Source: Trematomus loennbergii | Lineage: Eukaryota; Chordata; Actinopteri; Perciformes; Nototheniidae | Assembly (NCBI GenBank): GCA_012861695.1 | Contig: JAAOOA010000100.1 | Span: 684,144 to 748,143, forward strand | Direction of reading: 5' to 3' | DNA: 64,000 nt | Shown: positions 26,997-38,655 of the stretch, in pieces | Layout: each line of letters starts with the position of its first letter | Position numbering within the stretch: the first letter of the stretch is position 1 | The notes under the pieces: generated by a model | The model's input: the letters and a program-made list of their open reading frames with translations, nothing else | Told to the model about the DNA's origin: nothing | Databases searched by the model: none | Translations under genes and position numbers: made by a program

Positions 26997-28939
26997 CCGG
27001 ACTTACTGTTGATGTGAAATCCAAAAAAAATACGTTATACACCATAACGGTGCACAGCTGATATAAAAGGACTTGTCGTTTTTAAAGATATTACTGATTT
27101 TCTTTGAATATAAGAATGTAAATACTGAGTTGAGAGAATAGTCAGGGGATTTGGGTGATGGGAGACACATCTATGGATTCAGAATTTCAATAGCTTACTG
27201 TTAAATGACGGATATACCTTTCTGTCTGTGATGTTTTACAAATCAGATATTATAAGTAAAACATGTGAAATAATATAGCAATATCCTGTACAATTATGTG
27301 AAAACATGAATAAAACTACACATCTTCAGATGTTATACATACACAAGTGTCCTACACTAATAATACAAAGTTATTATGGCTGTGTGTACCTTGTGTGCAC
27401 CGCCTAGTGGTTAAAGCACGTTATTGAATTAGTTGTGTATATGATATGTCAATAGAAAATCTTGAAATCTTGAAAGGGATATGCAAAATAGCCATTATAT
27501 ACAGTCTTTAATTAACTATTAGTAGAGAATAACGAGTAATGAATATACTTTATAGGGATCTGCAGATAAATGTTTAGTCTTCTCAAGCAGCAACTATCAA
27601 ATATCTCTCCTGATTGTTGGCACTTGACAATCACCTTTCCCTGAATTTTACTCAGGTGTAACTAAAGCCTGATTTAAGGGTTGTTTATATTTCACATCAT
27701 TAATCAGAATCTGCAAAGTAACTAAAATAAATGTAGTGGAGTAAAAATACCAGGTTAACCTCTGAATTGTAGTGGAGTAGAATTGCTGTTTTGTTTAGTA
27801 ATGGATATTGAATATGGAATAAAGGTTTTGACAAGACCTGGTGTAACAATAATCAAAAAGGACATTAAAAGAGCTCCAGATGTCAATGATCTAAACAAAA
27901 CAGCACACCTGAAATGTATATTTAAATACTTTATTAAGGGCAGTGAATTAGTTTTTTCTGTATGTTTTTCAAATCAGTGTTATACAGTAAGTGTCATAGA
28001 CAGTGTTACATTGCTATTATTATCCTTAAAATATATATAAAACAAAACCATTTATGATTTTTTTTTTGGGTGGTTTACTAATGACAGTTAATTCTGTTTC
28101 TGCTATTGATGGTTTCATTTTTGTGAAAAATAATAAAATAATAAAATTCAATAACGTGCTTTAACCACTAGATGTGCCTTTCTATCAGCTGTGCACCGTT
28201 ATGGTGTAAATACAGCCTATCTACCAATTGGATCAAATATAAAAGTCAGCCGAATTAGTATTGATACTGCAAGGAGACGTATTGTGTGAAAATAAATGTA
28301 AGATGTTGTTTAATTGCTGATATATTTATGATCCACGTCACGTTTTCAGTTTTGGCGGCAGTGCTTCCTGTTTGTCCAGAAGTCTTCTCATCAGGGCTCT
28401 ATAAATACAGAACTACGGCAGATATGTCATATTTAATGCAGCCGAACCGTGTATTACAATGCCGTTATGTGATGACCTCCAAAGAGAAAAGCAAGCAAAC
28501 TCGGAATAAAGTATTATTTTTTTTTTTTTTTTTCGGATTTCACATCAACAGGAGTCCGGTTAACTAAAATGTCCGTGCGGAACAATACCCCCAACCCATA
28601 GATCCGTGGGTGAATAATGTCAATCACATGTTTTCACATAATTGTACAGGATATTGCTATATTATTTCACATGTTTTACTTCTAATATCTGATTTGTAAA
28701 ACATCACAGACAGAAAGGTATATCCGTCATTTAACAGTAAGCTATTGAAATTCTGAATCCATAGATGTGTCTCCCATCACCCAAATCCCCTGACTATTCT
28801 CTCAACTCAGTATTTACATTCTTATATTCAAAGAAAATCAGTAATATCTTTAAAAACGACAAGTCCTTTTATATCAGCTGTGCACCGTTATGGTGTATAA
28901 CGTATTTTTTTTCGGATTTCACATCAACAGTAAGTCCGG
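26997..28939. mobile_element. TTAA-flanked element with about 315-bp inverted arms
   Basis: It begins CCGGACTTACTGTTGATG after TTAA (26,993-26,996) and ends with the inverse before TTAA (28,940-28,943). Arms are 26,997-27,310 and about 28,628-28,939. The spacer includes 28,142-28,500, a copy of 13,440-13,790. The right terminus plus its flank also occurs internally at 28,543-28,625. Confidence 0.6.
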
Positions 28940-29543
28940 TTAACTAAAATGTCCGTGCAGAACAATACCCCCAACCCATAGATCCGTGGGTGAATAATGT
29001 CAATCACCACATTACACACATCCTTCACATTTACATTTTAATTTACATTAAAGTATTTCGTGAGGCCTTCTAAAATGTTTTAAAATATAATTAGGGTTGT
29101 AGTTGAAGAGTTTGTAAATTGCGTTGCCTGGCAACGTAATCGCACAACGTCATGTCCATTAATTCCACATCCACACCAGTCTATGATCCACATACATGGA
29201 TTAACATCGATTTAATACATTAATGTAGCCTTTGTTTCTGCTAAAAGAGGTGTCGACCAGCTGGGCAACAAGAAAACCGGCGAAATCAAGTGTGACGATT
29301 AAAAAATAAATTAAAAACATCTCATTTTGACAATAAAAACCGACCAATAGGCGCGGTAGACCATTTGCTAGGCACTTCCGGGTATTTCTCCACTGGTTGG
29401 GCCATGTTAACAATACCGTGTAACTGTCACGTTTGAAGGGACGAAACCGTGACATATTCACGTCTCCCAGCATGGTAGATCGTCACATGTTCACGTCTTG
29501 CCGTGATACCGGGTTGTATTTATCATATATTATTATTATTTAT

Positions 29544-29665
<122 letters not shown>

Positions 29666-29735
29666 AAATGTTATTTATCATATATTATTATTTGTATCAT
29701 CAGTGTGTTAAACTTTTTTAAATGTATTTGTTTAG

Positions 29736-29791
29736 CGCGATGAGCAAACCAGCTGACTTAGGAGCAGTGCCCAAGAAGAAACCTGCAGCTG
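29736..29791 (+). CDS. short ATG-bearing exon, copy 3
   Basis: MSKPADLGAVPKKKPAA, with acceptor TTTAG and donor GTAAAA; 3 bp shorter than copy 1, frame kept. It is followed at 29,909 by a damaged copy of the 37-codon exon and at 34,580 by a diverged terminal exon. Confidence 0.45.
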
Positions 29792-29816
29792 GTAAAACAC
29801 ACACCACCACAACACA

Positions 29817-29848
<32 letters not shown>

Positions 29849-29908
29849 CACACACACACACACACACAATTATTATTATTATTATTATTATTGTTTTATC
29901 ATTTTCAG

Positions 29909-30021
29909 CGAAATGGACCAGGAAAGTTTTTTGTTTGTTCAGAGGTTTCCGGCGCCAGCAGTGAAATCCAGAGCCTGATCGACTCCACCCGGAAACTCAC
30001 CTGAGCCCTCAGGCTCCACAG
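29909..30021 (+). pseudogene. 37-codon exon, second copy, two 1-bp deletions
   Basis: Direct copy of 9,074-9,188 with T6 in place of T7 and CC in place of CCC, so the frame is lost. Splice sites are kept. Both losses lie in homopolymers, as do most of those in nup98. Confidence 0.55.
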
Positions 30022-31137
30022 GTAGAAAATGTGCTCGGACTTGTTTGTTTTCTGTCAGCACAATGACGGAAAAACACCCGGCTTGATTATCTGAAGTGTC
30101 CAAGAAGGAAGCCATTCAATGTTGGAGTCTTTAACAATCAATGGGCAGATCCACTATGTTTGCCAAAGTGCTGCATTCAAGAGGTACAACAGGAAAACCC
30201 ATGGTGGTTTACTCATGGACTCAAGTACTGTACTTAGTAGGGGTGGGAATCACCAGGCTCCCCACGATATGATACTATCGCGATACTTAAGCCACAACGC
30301 GATAGTATTGCGATTCTACGATATGCTAAGTATTGCGATACAATATATTGCGATATTGCAGATCACATGGGTCATGTCCATGTGCGTCTTCCCTTCCTGG
30401 TTAAAACATGTATTTGCAATATGAATAGTTTATGTAAATAACCCAATGTGTTTTCTTGAACCTGAAAAGGAGTTATTTTTGTTGCTTTCATTGCAATCGT
30501 ATTCATGTCTTAACTTCCTGTTTTATATAGACATGCTTTTATTTGAAGGCGACTTTGCGCTATTAGCAGGAAGTTACTGTCCACAAAGCAAAGACGGAGA
30601 ACGGAGATAAAGTACAGATATTAACGGATATATCAACATTTAAATATGGCGATATCAAAAGATAAAGTTTAAATGTAAGTGTGAGGCAAGAGGGTTAGTG
30701 TTAACTGTAATATAAACACGTGGTTTGAGTCTTCATTTATATACTGTATTATAACTTTGCTAACTATTTGAAGTTCACCTGTTGAATGGTATTCTAAATT
30801 AATGCTCATGCTGGATGTAGCTTAAATCTATTTGTTGTTTTGTGTCTTTGTGTGGCTCTTACGTTGGTTTTTGGAGTTTTCAATAAATTAGAAATCATCA
30901 GTCAAGTGTACGACCATCTTCTTCATGTCTCGTATACATCAACATGTGTTCAGAGACTCTGAAACAGGAACAAAGACCCGTCTCTTTTTCTCCTGATCCA
31001 TCTGTATAAAAACCTTTCTGAAATCAGCTGATCAGATTTTGGTCACTTTATGATGTCACTATGTTTCTTTGAGTTGTGTTACCATTAGCCAATCACCAAC
31101 CAATCCAGCTTTATAATCCTGAACGTCACCAAGCTCT

Positions 31138-31908
31138 GGTCCAGCTGTGTGCGTCACTCTTTAGTGTCCCCTGGTCTCCCAGCTGTGTGCGTCACTCTTT
31201 AGTGTCCCCTGGTCTCCCAGCTGTGTGCGTCACTCTTTAGTGTCCCCTGGTCTCCCAGCTGTGTGCGTCACTCTTTAGTGTCCCTGGTCTCCCAGCTGTG
31301 TGCGTCACTCTTTAGTGTCCCCTGGTCTCCCAGCTGTGTGCGTCACTCTTTAGTGTCCCCTGGTCTCCCAGCTGTGTGCGTCACTCTTTAGTGTCCCCTG
31401 GTCTCCCAGCTGTGTGCGTCACTCTTTAGTGTCCCTGGTCTCCCAGCTGTGTGCGTCACTCTTTAGTGTCCCCTGGTCTCCCAGCTGTGTGCGTCACTCT
31501 TTAGTGTCCCCTGGTCTCCCAGCTGTGTGCGTCACTCTTTAGTGTCCCCTGGTCTCCCAGCTGTGTGCGTCACTCTTTAGTGTCCCCTGGTCTCCCAGCT
31601 GTGTGCGTCACTCTTTAGTGTCCCCTGGTCTCCCAGCTGTGTGCGTCAATCTTTAGTCTCCCCTGGTCTCCCAGCTGTGTGCGTCACTCTTTAGTGTCCC
31701 CTGGTCTCCCAGCTGTGTGCGTCACTCTTTAGTGTCCCCTGGTCTCCCAGCTGTGTGCGTCACTCTTTAGTGTCCCTGGTCTCCCAGCTGTGTGCGTCAC
31801 TCTTTAGTGTCCCCTGGTCTCCCAGCTGTGTGCGTCACTCTTTAGTGTCCCCTGGTCTCCCAGCTGTGTGCGTCACTCTTTAGTGTCCCCTGGTCTCCCA
31901 GCTGTGTG
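31138..31908 (+). repeat. 38-bp minisatellite, locus 2
   Basis: About 20 units, more uniform than locus 1; three units have TGTCCCTGG, one C shorter. Confidence 0.9.
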
Positions 31909-32417
31909 TGTACATACATTCCAATGTGTACTAAAGGTCAGTAAAAAATAAAAAACACAGTTTGAAAGGGGAGTGATTAGTAAAATATGCATCAATAAAA
32001 AGAAAGAATGCAGACTAGGTAAAATAAAGATAGGAGTTCATATTTGTTATTGGTTGTGAGCATATTCTAATGGTTTTTTGATTATTGAAATATATACAGT
32101 TCTGTTTCATGAGTGTTGAGAGATGTATCCATAAATCTCTTAATTTTGCCCTCAAAGTGCACCAGATTGATGCTTTTAACTTCAATTTAAGACAAAAATC
32201 TTCCTTACTGACCACCAGAGGTCATTATTATGAATTATGTGCTATAAAAACGTGCAATTACGTATCTGCCACAATGTTTTTTTGCACTACTAAATACTGC
32301 TCGTCACTGTACAGTATTTTACATTAATTATGTGACCGTCTATGTTTCCTGTAGTTATGAATTGCTCTTTTTACTGCTCTGTTACTTGTGTACAGTTTTA
32401 TTATTATGCTGCTGTGT
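31909..32417. other. old LINE-like tail split by TTAA element copy 4
   Basis: The sequence before 32,417 and after 33,563 joins into a tail ending GGGATAAATAAAGTCTTATC. No frame survives. Confidence 0.4.
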
Positions 32418-32421
32418 TTAT

Positions 32422-33558
32422 CCTGTTAAGCCCGAGAGACCCCGGTACCGACGCCCTCCCGCAACATCTTGCAGGAAACAGTGTCTGAGGGCATGTTCAT
32501 TTAATAAACTATGAATGTTTTATATCCATGTAACGGGAAGAAACTCATCTCACTGATCGTTTATTTATTTTTAAAATAAAACCCACAATGCTAACACTGA
32601 GCCTCTGAATTAGCAACGAGCGAAAAATGCTAACAGATTACTGCACCGAAAATCACTCACAAAACCTTATTATTGATCTTTTCTCCACATCCATGACATC
32701 GTTTCACATCGTGAGGTGACACAGAATTGAAGGGTACCCTCATTATCACTGAATTATACGAAATCGCGACGTTATAAACAAAAACAGACATCAAAACATG
32801 TGGCGCTAGGTAGCTAAAAACGCTAACATGGCTCATCTGTGTCTTTGTCTGCTCAAAAGTGGTCTTCAATGGCATTAAAACGATAAAAACGCTGCTGAAG
32901 TTAATCCATAGGTTAATCTAATGTGTCTGTGTCCCTTTGAAATTATTTCTGATAATCCATAAGCATTAAAACTGCTTTTCCGTTTCCAGATGTCAGAGCG
33001 AGAGTTAGGTTCGCTCTGATGCAAAACTGCATGCGCGAAGCCCCCACCTTTTTGTTGTAACGTGTGTGAGAGGGGAGATTCCCCTTCAATTCTATTGGCT
33101 CTAACGGTCAGAAAGAGATGTCAATCACCAAAATCGACCAATGGGTTCCAGAGAAACCTCAGAGGTGGAGTTTTTTTCGCTAAACCTGTCTAAAAAGGTC
33201 AAATGTCACTTGTTTTGCATCAATCTCGATACAGGGTACTTATATGTTGTACTTTGGATTCCTAAAGCTTTTAGTCTACCTTACCATCATCCAAGGGTAG
33301 TTTTCACTATAAGTAAAAAAGATTTTTTGGACGGACACTATCATTTACAGTTTTTTTACTATGTTCAATCTGAATTTTCTTTAAAATAAAAAACATCTAT
33401 ATTGATTCTGACTTTTCTACATCCAACTCACAGGTTTATCATTACTTTGAGAAAAAATATTTTAATTTAACCCTTTTAGAAGGGAAGATATGGTCATTTG
33501 TTCTGGGAATGTCATTTTCGAGCCTGAGACCTGAAAAACAGGCTCAGGGCTAAACAGG
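32422..33558 (+). mobile_element. TTAA-type DNA element, diverged copy 4 with TTAT target
   Basis: It is bracketed by TTAT (32,418-32,421 and 33,559-33,562). The terminal repeats CCTGTTAAGCCC and CCTGTTTAGCCC match at 11 of 12 bases. The internal sequence is alignable to copies 1-3 but older. Removing it joins a LINE-like tail ending in GGGATAAATAAAG. Confidence 0.6.
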
Positions 33559-33644
33559 TTATTGTATTTTTGTAACTGGCACAACAATTTCCTTCGGGAT
33601 AAATAAAGTCTTATCTTATCTTGTCTGAGAAGTTGTTGATATGA

Positions 33645-34560
33645 TTGCAGAGGTGGGAAGTATTGGAGTACAAATACGTTACTGTACTTAAGTACATGTT
33701 TCTGGTATCAGTACTTTACTCCACTACTTATTTTTCTGACGACTTTTTACTTTGACTTCTTACATTTTGAACACAAATACCTGTACTTTCTACTTCTTAC
33801 ATTTTGAACACAAATACCTGTACTTTCTACTTCTTACATTTTGAACCCAAATACCTGTACTTTCTACTTCTTACATTTTGAACACAAATACCTGTACTTT
33901 CTACTTCTTACATTTTGAACCCAAATACCTGTACTTTCTACTTCTTACATTTTGAACACAAATACCTGTACTTTCTACTTCTTACATGTTGAACTCAAAT
34001 ACCTGTACTTTCTACTTCTTACATGTTGAACCCAAATACCTGAACTTTCTACTTCTCACATGTTGAACACAAATACCTGAACTTTCTACTTCTCACATGT
34101 TGAACACAAATACCTGTACTTTCTACTTCTCACATTTTCCAAACAGGCTGGTTCCTTTAGTTTGAATGTGTGTTTGGTGGCCTGATCATTATTATTTAGA
34201 GTCATGCGTGCCTATTGATTTGAACACGATCCGTGTATCCATCATTTCCTGGTCTTCTCTAAAGAAGAGGGACCAATGAAAACGTTGTCATGTTGCCGTT
34301 GTTCAGCATGTTGTTCATTAGCTAACAATGACATTATTGTTCTATTAATATAAAGGGAGGTCAGGTACTCTTTAAAACAGCTGCTAGTTATGGGTACTTT
34401 TTACTTAAGTACATTTCAAAGCCCTCTTTACTTTGACTTGAGTATGAGTAAAGAAGTTTAGTCAGTACTTCTACTTTCACCAGAGTATTTTTAAACACAA
34501 GTATCTGTACTTCTACCCGAGTAAAGGATGTGTCTACTTTTGCCATCTCTGTATAATTGT
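33645..34560 (+). repeat. interspersed repeat with 37-bp satellite, copy 1
   Basis: It starts GAGGTGGGAAGTATTGGAGT, contains about 10 units of a 37-bp satellite (33,745-34,140, TACCTGTACTTTCTACTTCT core), then unique sequence and an inverted-like tail of GTACTTCTAC motifs. It lies just before the terminal exon at 34,580. Confidence 0.65.
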
Positions 34561-34579
34561 GATTTGTGTGTTTGTCCAG

Positions 34580-34833
34580 GATCAGAGTGCTGCTCCTCTG
34601 CAGATCAGGAAGATTAAAGTAATCACATTACTCCGCACCACCAAAACAAACACTCACCTGAAGGTGCAGCTTGAGGGTCGTTTTCTGGAAGTTTACGGAA
34701 CGACTCGAGTCCTTTCTGATGGAATGGGCTTCAAAACCGTGGAGCAATTCAACAAAGCCTTTTTCCCATGCTACCTTTCACTGTGATGGCGAACATGCAA
34801 GGAAACAAGATCCTGGAAATGAGTAGGATCTGA
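34580..34833 (+). CDS. terminal exon of unrecognised tandem gene, diverged copy 3 (1-bp frameshift)
   Basis: Acceptor GTCCAG; it reads DQSAAPLQIRKIKVITLLRT, then HLKVQLEGRFLEVYGTTRVL and MGFKTVEQFNKAFFP. There a C3 run (34,766-34,768) is one base shorter than the C4 in the partial copy at 63.85 kb, where the frame goes on to MANMQGNKILEMSRI and TGA. An AATAAA at 34,914-34,919 follows 80 bp later, a likely poly(A) signal. Confidence 0.5.
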
Positions 34834-34965
34834 CACGTCATTTAGTTTGGGAAACGCTGTTTGCTTTGAGTCATGTTGAGAGGTTTCAATCCTCTCCAAT
34901 CTCATGTTTTACTAATAAAGACATTCTAAAAAAGCAGAGACTGTTTTTTAATCCTGTGCTTCAAT

Positions 34966-36250
34966 AAATTGGTCCTTTTATTTGCCATTGGTGGATAAAA
35001 CGTGGGATGTTCTCACAGCAGTTTAAAATAGATGTTAAAAAAAGGGAATTATGACCCTTTTTTTATATCTTACTTTTTTCTCAAAAAAAATGTTTTCTCA
35101 ACATTTTTTTTTCTCAACATTGAGAAAAAAAAGTCAGATTTTTTTCGCAAATTCTTACCTTTTTCTCATTATTCTCAAAATGTTAAATGTTCTCAAAATC
35201 TAAAAATTCTTCCTAAATGTTGACCTTTTATCTTCAAAATTCGGACTTTTCTCAAAATATTGACTTTTTTCCAAAGATTCTGACTTTCTCAAATTCAATA
35301 AGTTGGTCCTTTTATTTGCAATTGGTGGATACAACGTGGGATGTTCTCACAGCAGTTTAAAATAGATATTAAAAAAAGGGAATTATGACCCTTTTTTTAT
35401 ATCTTACTTTTTTCTCAACATTTTGAGAAAAAAAATTCAGATTTTTTTCGCAAATTCTTACCTTTTTCTCATTATTCTCAAAATGTTAAATGTTTCTCAA
35501 AATCTAAAAATTCTTCCTAAATGTTGACCTTTTATCTTCAAAATTCGGACTTTTCTCAAAATATTGACTTTTTCCAAAGATTCTGACTTTCTCAAATTCA
35601 ATAAGTTGGTCCTTTTATTTGCAATTGGTGGATACAACGTGGGATGTTCTCACAGCAGTTTAAAATAGATATTAAAAAAAGGGAATTATGACCCTTTTTT
35701 TATATCTTACTTTTTTCTCAACATTTTGAGAAAAAAAATTCAGATTTTTTTCGCAAATTCTTACCTTTTTCTCATATTCTCAAAATGTTAAATGTTTCTC
35801 AAAATCTAAAAATTCTTCCTAAATGTTGACCTTTTATCTTCAAAATTCGGACTTTTCTCAAAATATTGACTTTTTTCCAAAGATTCTGACTTTCTCAAAT
35901 TCAATAAGTTGGTCCTTTTATTTGCAATTGGTGGATACAACGTGGGATGTTCTCACAGCAGTTTAAAATAGATATTAAAAAAAGGGAATTATGACCCTTT
36001 TTTTATATCTTACTTTTTTCTCAACATTTTGAGAAAAAAAATTCAGATTTTTTCGCAAATTCTTACCTTTTTCTCATTATTCTCAAAATGTTAAATGTTT
36101 CTCAAAATTCTTACATTTTCTCAAAATCTAAAAATTATTTCTCAATTTTGAAAAATTCGGACTTTTTTTCTCAAAATCTTGACTTTTTTCTAAAATGTCT
36201 GACTTTTTCTCAGAATCTCAGTTGTGACTTTTCTCGGGATGTTCTCTCAG
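34966..36250 (+). repeat. tandem array of about 305-330 bp units from the 3' flank of the unknown gene
   Basis: Four units begin CAATAAGTTGGTCCTTTTAT (34,966, 35,298, 35,602, 35,905), each with a TTTTTCTCAAAA-rich tail. The first overlaps the presumed 3' end of the gene ending at 34,833. Confidence 0.8.
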
Positions 36251-36356
36251 CAGTTTAAAATAGATATTAAAAAGGGAATTATGACCCTTTCTCAGTTTTC
36301 AGATTCTCCTCGCGGCCCAGCAACTGGAACAAATAAATCCAGAGAACCAAAAATAC

Positions 36357-36781
36357 CATGAAAAAAACTTTATTTCTACTTGACTTTATTAAAAAATATC
36401 AACAAAATGATCAGGAAACATGCACACACACATCCAACACACACACACACACACCCAACACACACACACACATCCAAATCCAACACACACCCAAAGCAGT
36501 ATCCACACACACACACTCAGGACAATAAGCAGACATCATATAGTTTGTTTCTTGGCAAGCTGACAGTTATTCTACAACAAAAAAACAAAAAACGACCAAA
36601 AACCTTGGAGAAGTGACGAGTTTCCTCCTTAAAAACACTCCGTTAGAGATGATGCTGAACGCAGGAGAACAGGAACCACCTGGTGTGACTTTCCAAAAAT
36701 ATACAATATTTATATAATTACATGCAGAGGAATCTCCGGCTGTCAGGAGGAACCTCTTCACTTCCTGCTAAGACATGTCTG

Positions 36782-36813
<32 letters not shown>

Positions 36814-38473
36814 ACCTGATTTACATTCAACACAATCTACAAAAATAGACCATTTTACACTCTGCATGTCGAGTCCAAACGCCCCCCGTGTTGCTGAAAC
36901 ACAGGAAGTACGTCCGTTTACAGGGGAGAATTTCAAAATAAAACACTAACAGGAACTCTGAAAAGTCTCCAGCCGAGTGTGGACTTCATATTTTGGTAGT
37001 TTTATTTTGAAATGCCAGCATACTAGACACTTTCTTACTTCCTGCTGCCATTGGTTACTCTTCATCTGTAATATAACGTCTATTAAAGCAGAAATCTGGG
37101 TGTGTTTTTGTCTCAAAGTCGCGTCAATAGGACAGAATTTGAACCTTATTTCACAACTAAAATGCAACTTAAACATAAATATCAGCGTGACAGTCTGGAG
37201 AGCGATTTTCAAAATAGAACAGAAACAGAAAGAACCAGTAGATTTCAGAAAACAGCCCAAAAAAAAAGATTTAAATGTCTCAATATTTGACAGTATGACA
37301 CTTCTTGCAGAAGTCTACCAGTTATGACCAGTACCACCATTAAGAGATCTATATTTTGTGTAGATTCAATGTCTTTTTGAGGTAAAATAACCCCCAAATA
37401 AATCAAAGTTGTTCTTTTTTCACGTCCCATCAAATGTCTAAACCCCCTCGTATTTGTTTTCTGATGTTTGGGGGTCCAGACCCTCGACAGAGTAACGTAG
37501 TTTGGTTTAAAACTGGTTTACCTTCATATTAATTCACTGTTATATATATATTTGTAATAACTCTCCGGACAGACGAAGACGACGAGGGGGAATGACGGAG
37601 CTTTGAGTCCAGAGGAAACTTCCTGTCTCTGGTTTTGAAGTCTGTTCGAGACGCTGTGCCTCACTTCTTCATGTAGACGCTCTTATTGTGGCGGGGTGTC
37701 GCGCTGTCAGAGGAGGAAGAAGTATTCAGATTATTTACTTTACTACATTATCGTCCAAATACTTCACAACAAGTCAAAGTCCTGCATTTGAAATCTGGCA
37801 TTGGGCTGATAGTGATTAGTGTTGAGATACAGAGGGATGAACTTTATCTAACTACTGTAGATGTGTTCAGATCAATAAGAAATCTGTCCAATCCAAATGA
37901 TCCATAATCCCTATCAAATCTACATTTGGAGATTTTGAGGGAAATCCGAATGTTGAGAATTTGAAACTCCGATTTTTTTCTCAATTTAACATCACTTTTT
38001 TCTCAAAAACAATTTCCCTTCAAAATTCTTACTTTTTTCTCATAATCTCAAAATGTTAACATTTTCTCAAAATTCTTACTTTTTAACATTTTGATTTTTT
38101 CCTCAATTTCAAAAACTGACTTAGTCTCCAAATCGCAAAATTATGACTTTTCAAAAAATTCTTACTTTTTTCTCATAATCTCAAAATGTTAGAATTTTGA
38201 GAAAATTAACATTTTGAGATTATGAGAAAAAAGTAAGAATTTTTTGAATTTGAGAAAATGATAGAATTTTGAGAAAAAATTCTATCATTTTCTCAAATTC
38301 AAAAAATTCTTACTTTTTTCAATACATTTCGATTTTTTTCTCAAAATGTCAAAATCTGACTTTTAATAATTACTGCAACTTGAATAGCATCCGGCAGTTT
38401 CTATGTGCTGGAGACCCTACTTTACATTTCTATCAACATCTCCAGACTAACAGTAGCTCCTCCCACCTGCTCC
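36357..38473 (-). other. nup98: probable nup98 3' untranslated region
   Basis: This follows the stop codon and has no convincing reading frame. The minus strand carries AATAAA-type signals, for example near 36,369-36,388. Part of it (37,960-38,360) is low-complexity TTTTTCTCAAAA repeat with a short self-complementary stretch near 38,190-38,310. A (CA)n tract lies at 36,790-36,815. The true cleavage site cannot be fixed from sequence alone. Confidence 0.45.
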
Positions 38474-38655
38474 TCATTGGCTGAGCACCAGCTGCTGCAG
38501 GTAAGCCTGAGTGAGGCCTCTCAGCTCCTCCAGAGTGTAGTCCTCGGGCATCGGCAGGCGGGCGATGTGTGGCGCCAGACGAGCCAATGGGATGTTGAGC
38601 GGGTGCTGCAGACTCAGAACCACACGCAGGATGTTCGCCACGCGCTTAGCCATCT
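38474..38655 (-). CDS. nup98: nup98 last coding exon
   Basis: It reads [20 protein letters not shown], then [20 protein letters not shown] and [19 protein letters not shown], stop. Human ends DELRSLTQSYLRELAVGSL. Acceptor TTTAG. Confidence 0.97.

Noticed and set aside
27783..28040. 85-codon plus-strand frame
   Set aside because: AT-rich spacer of a long-armed TTAA element; no recognisable protein.
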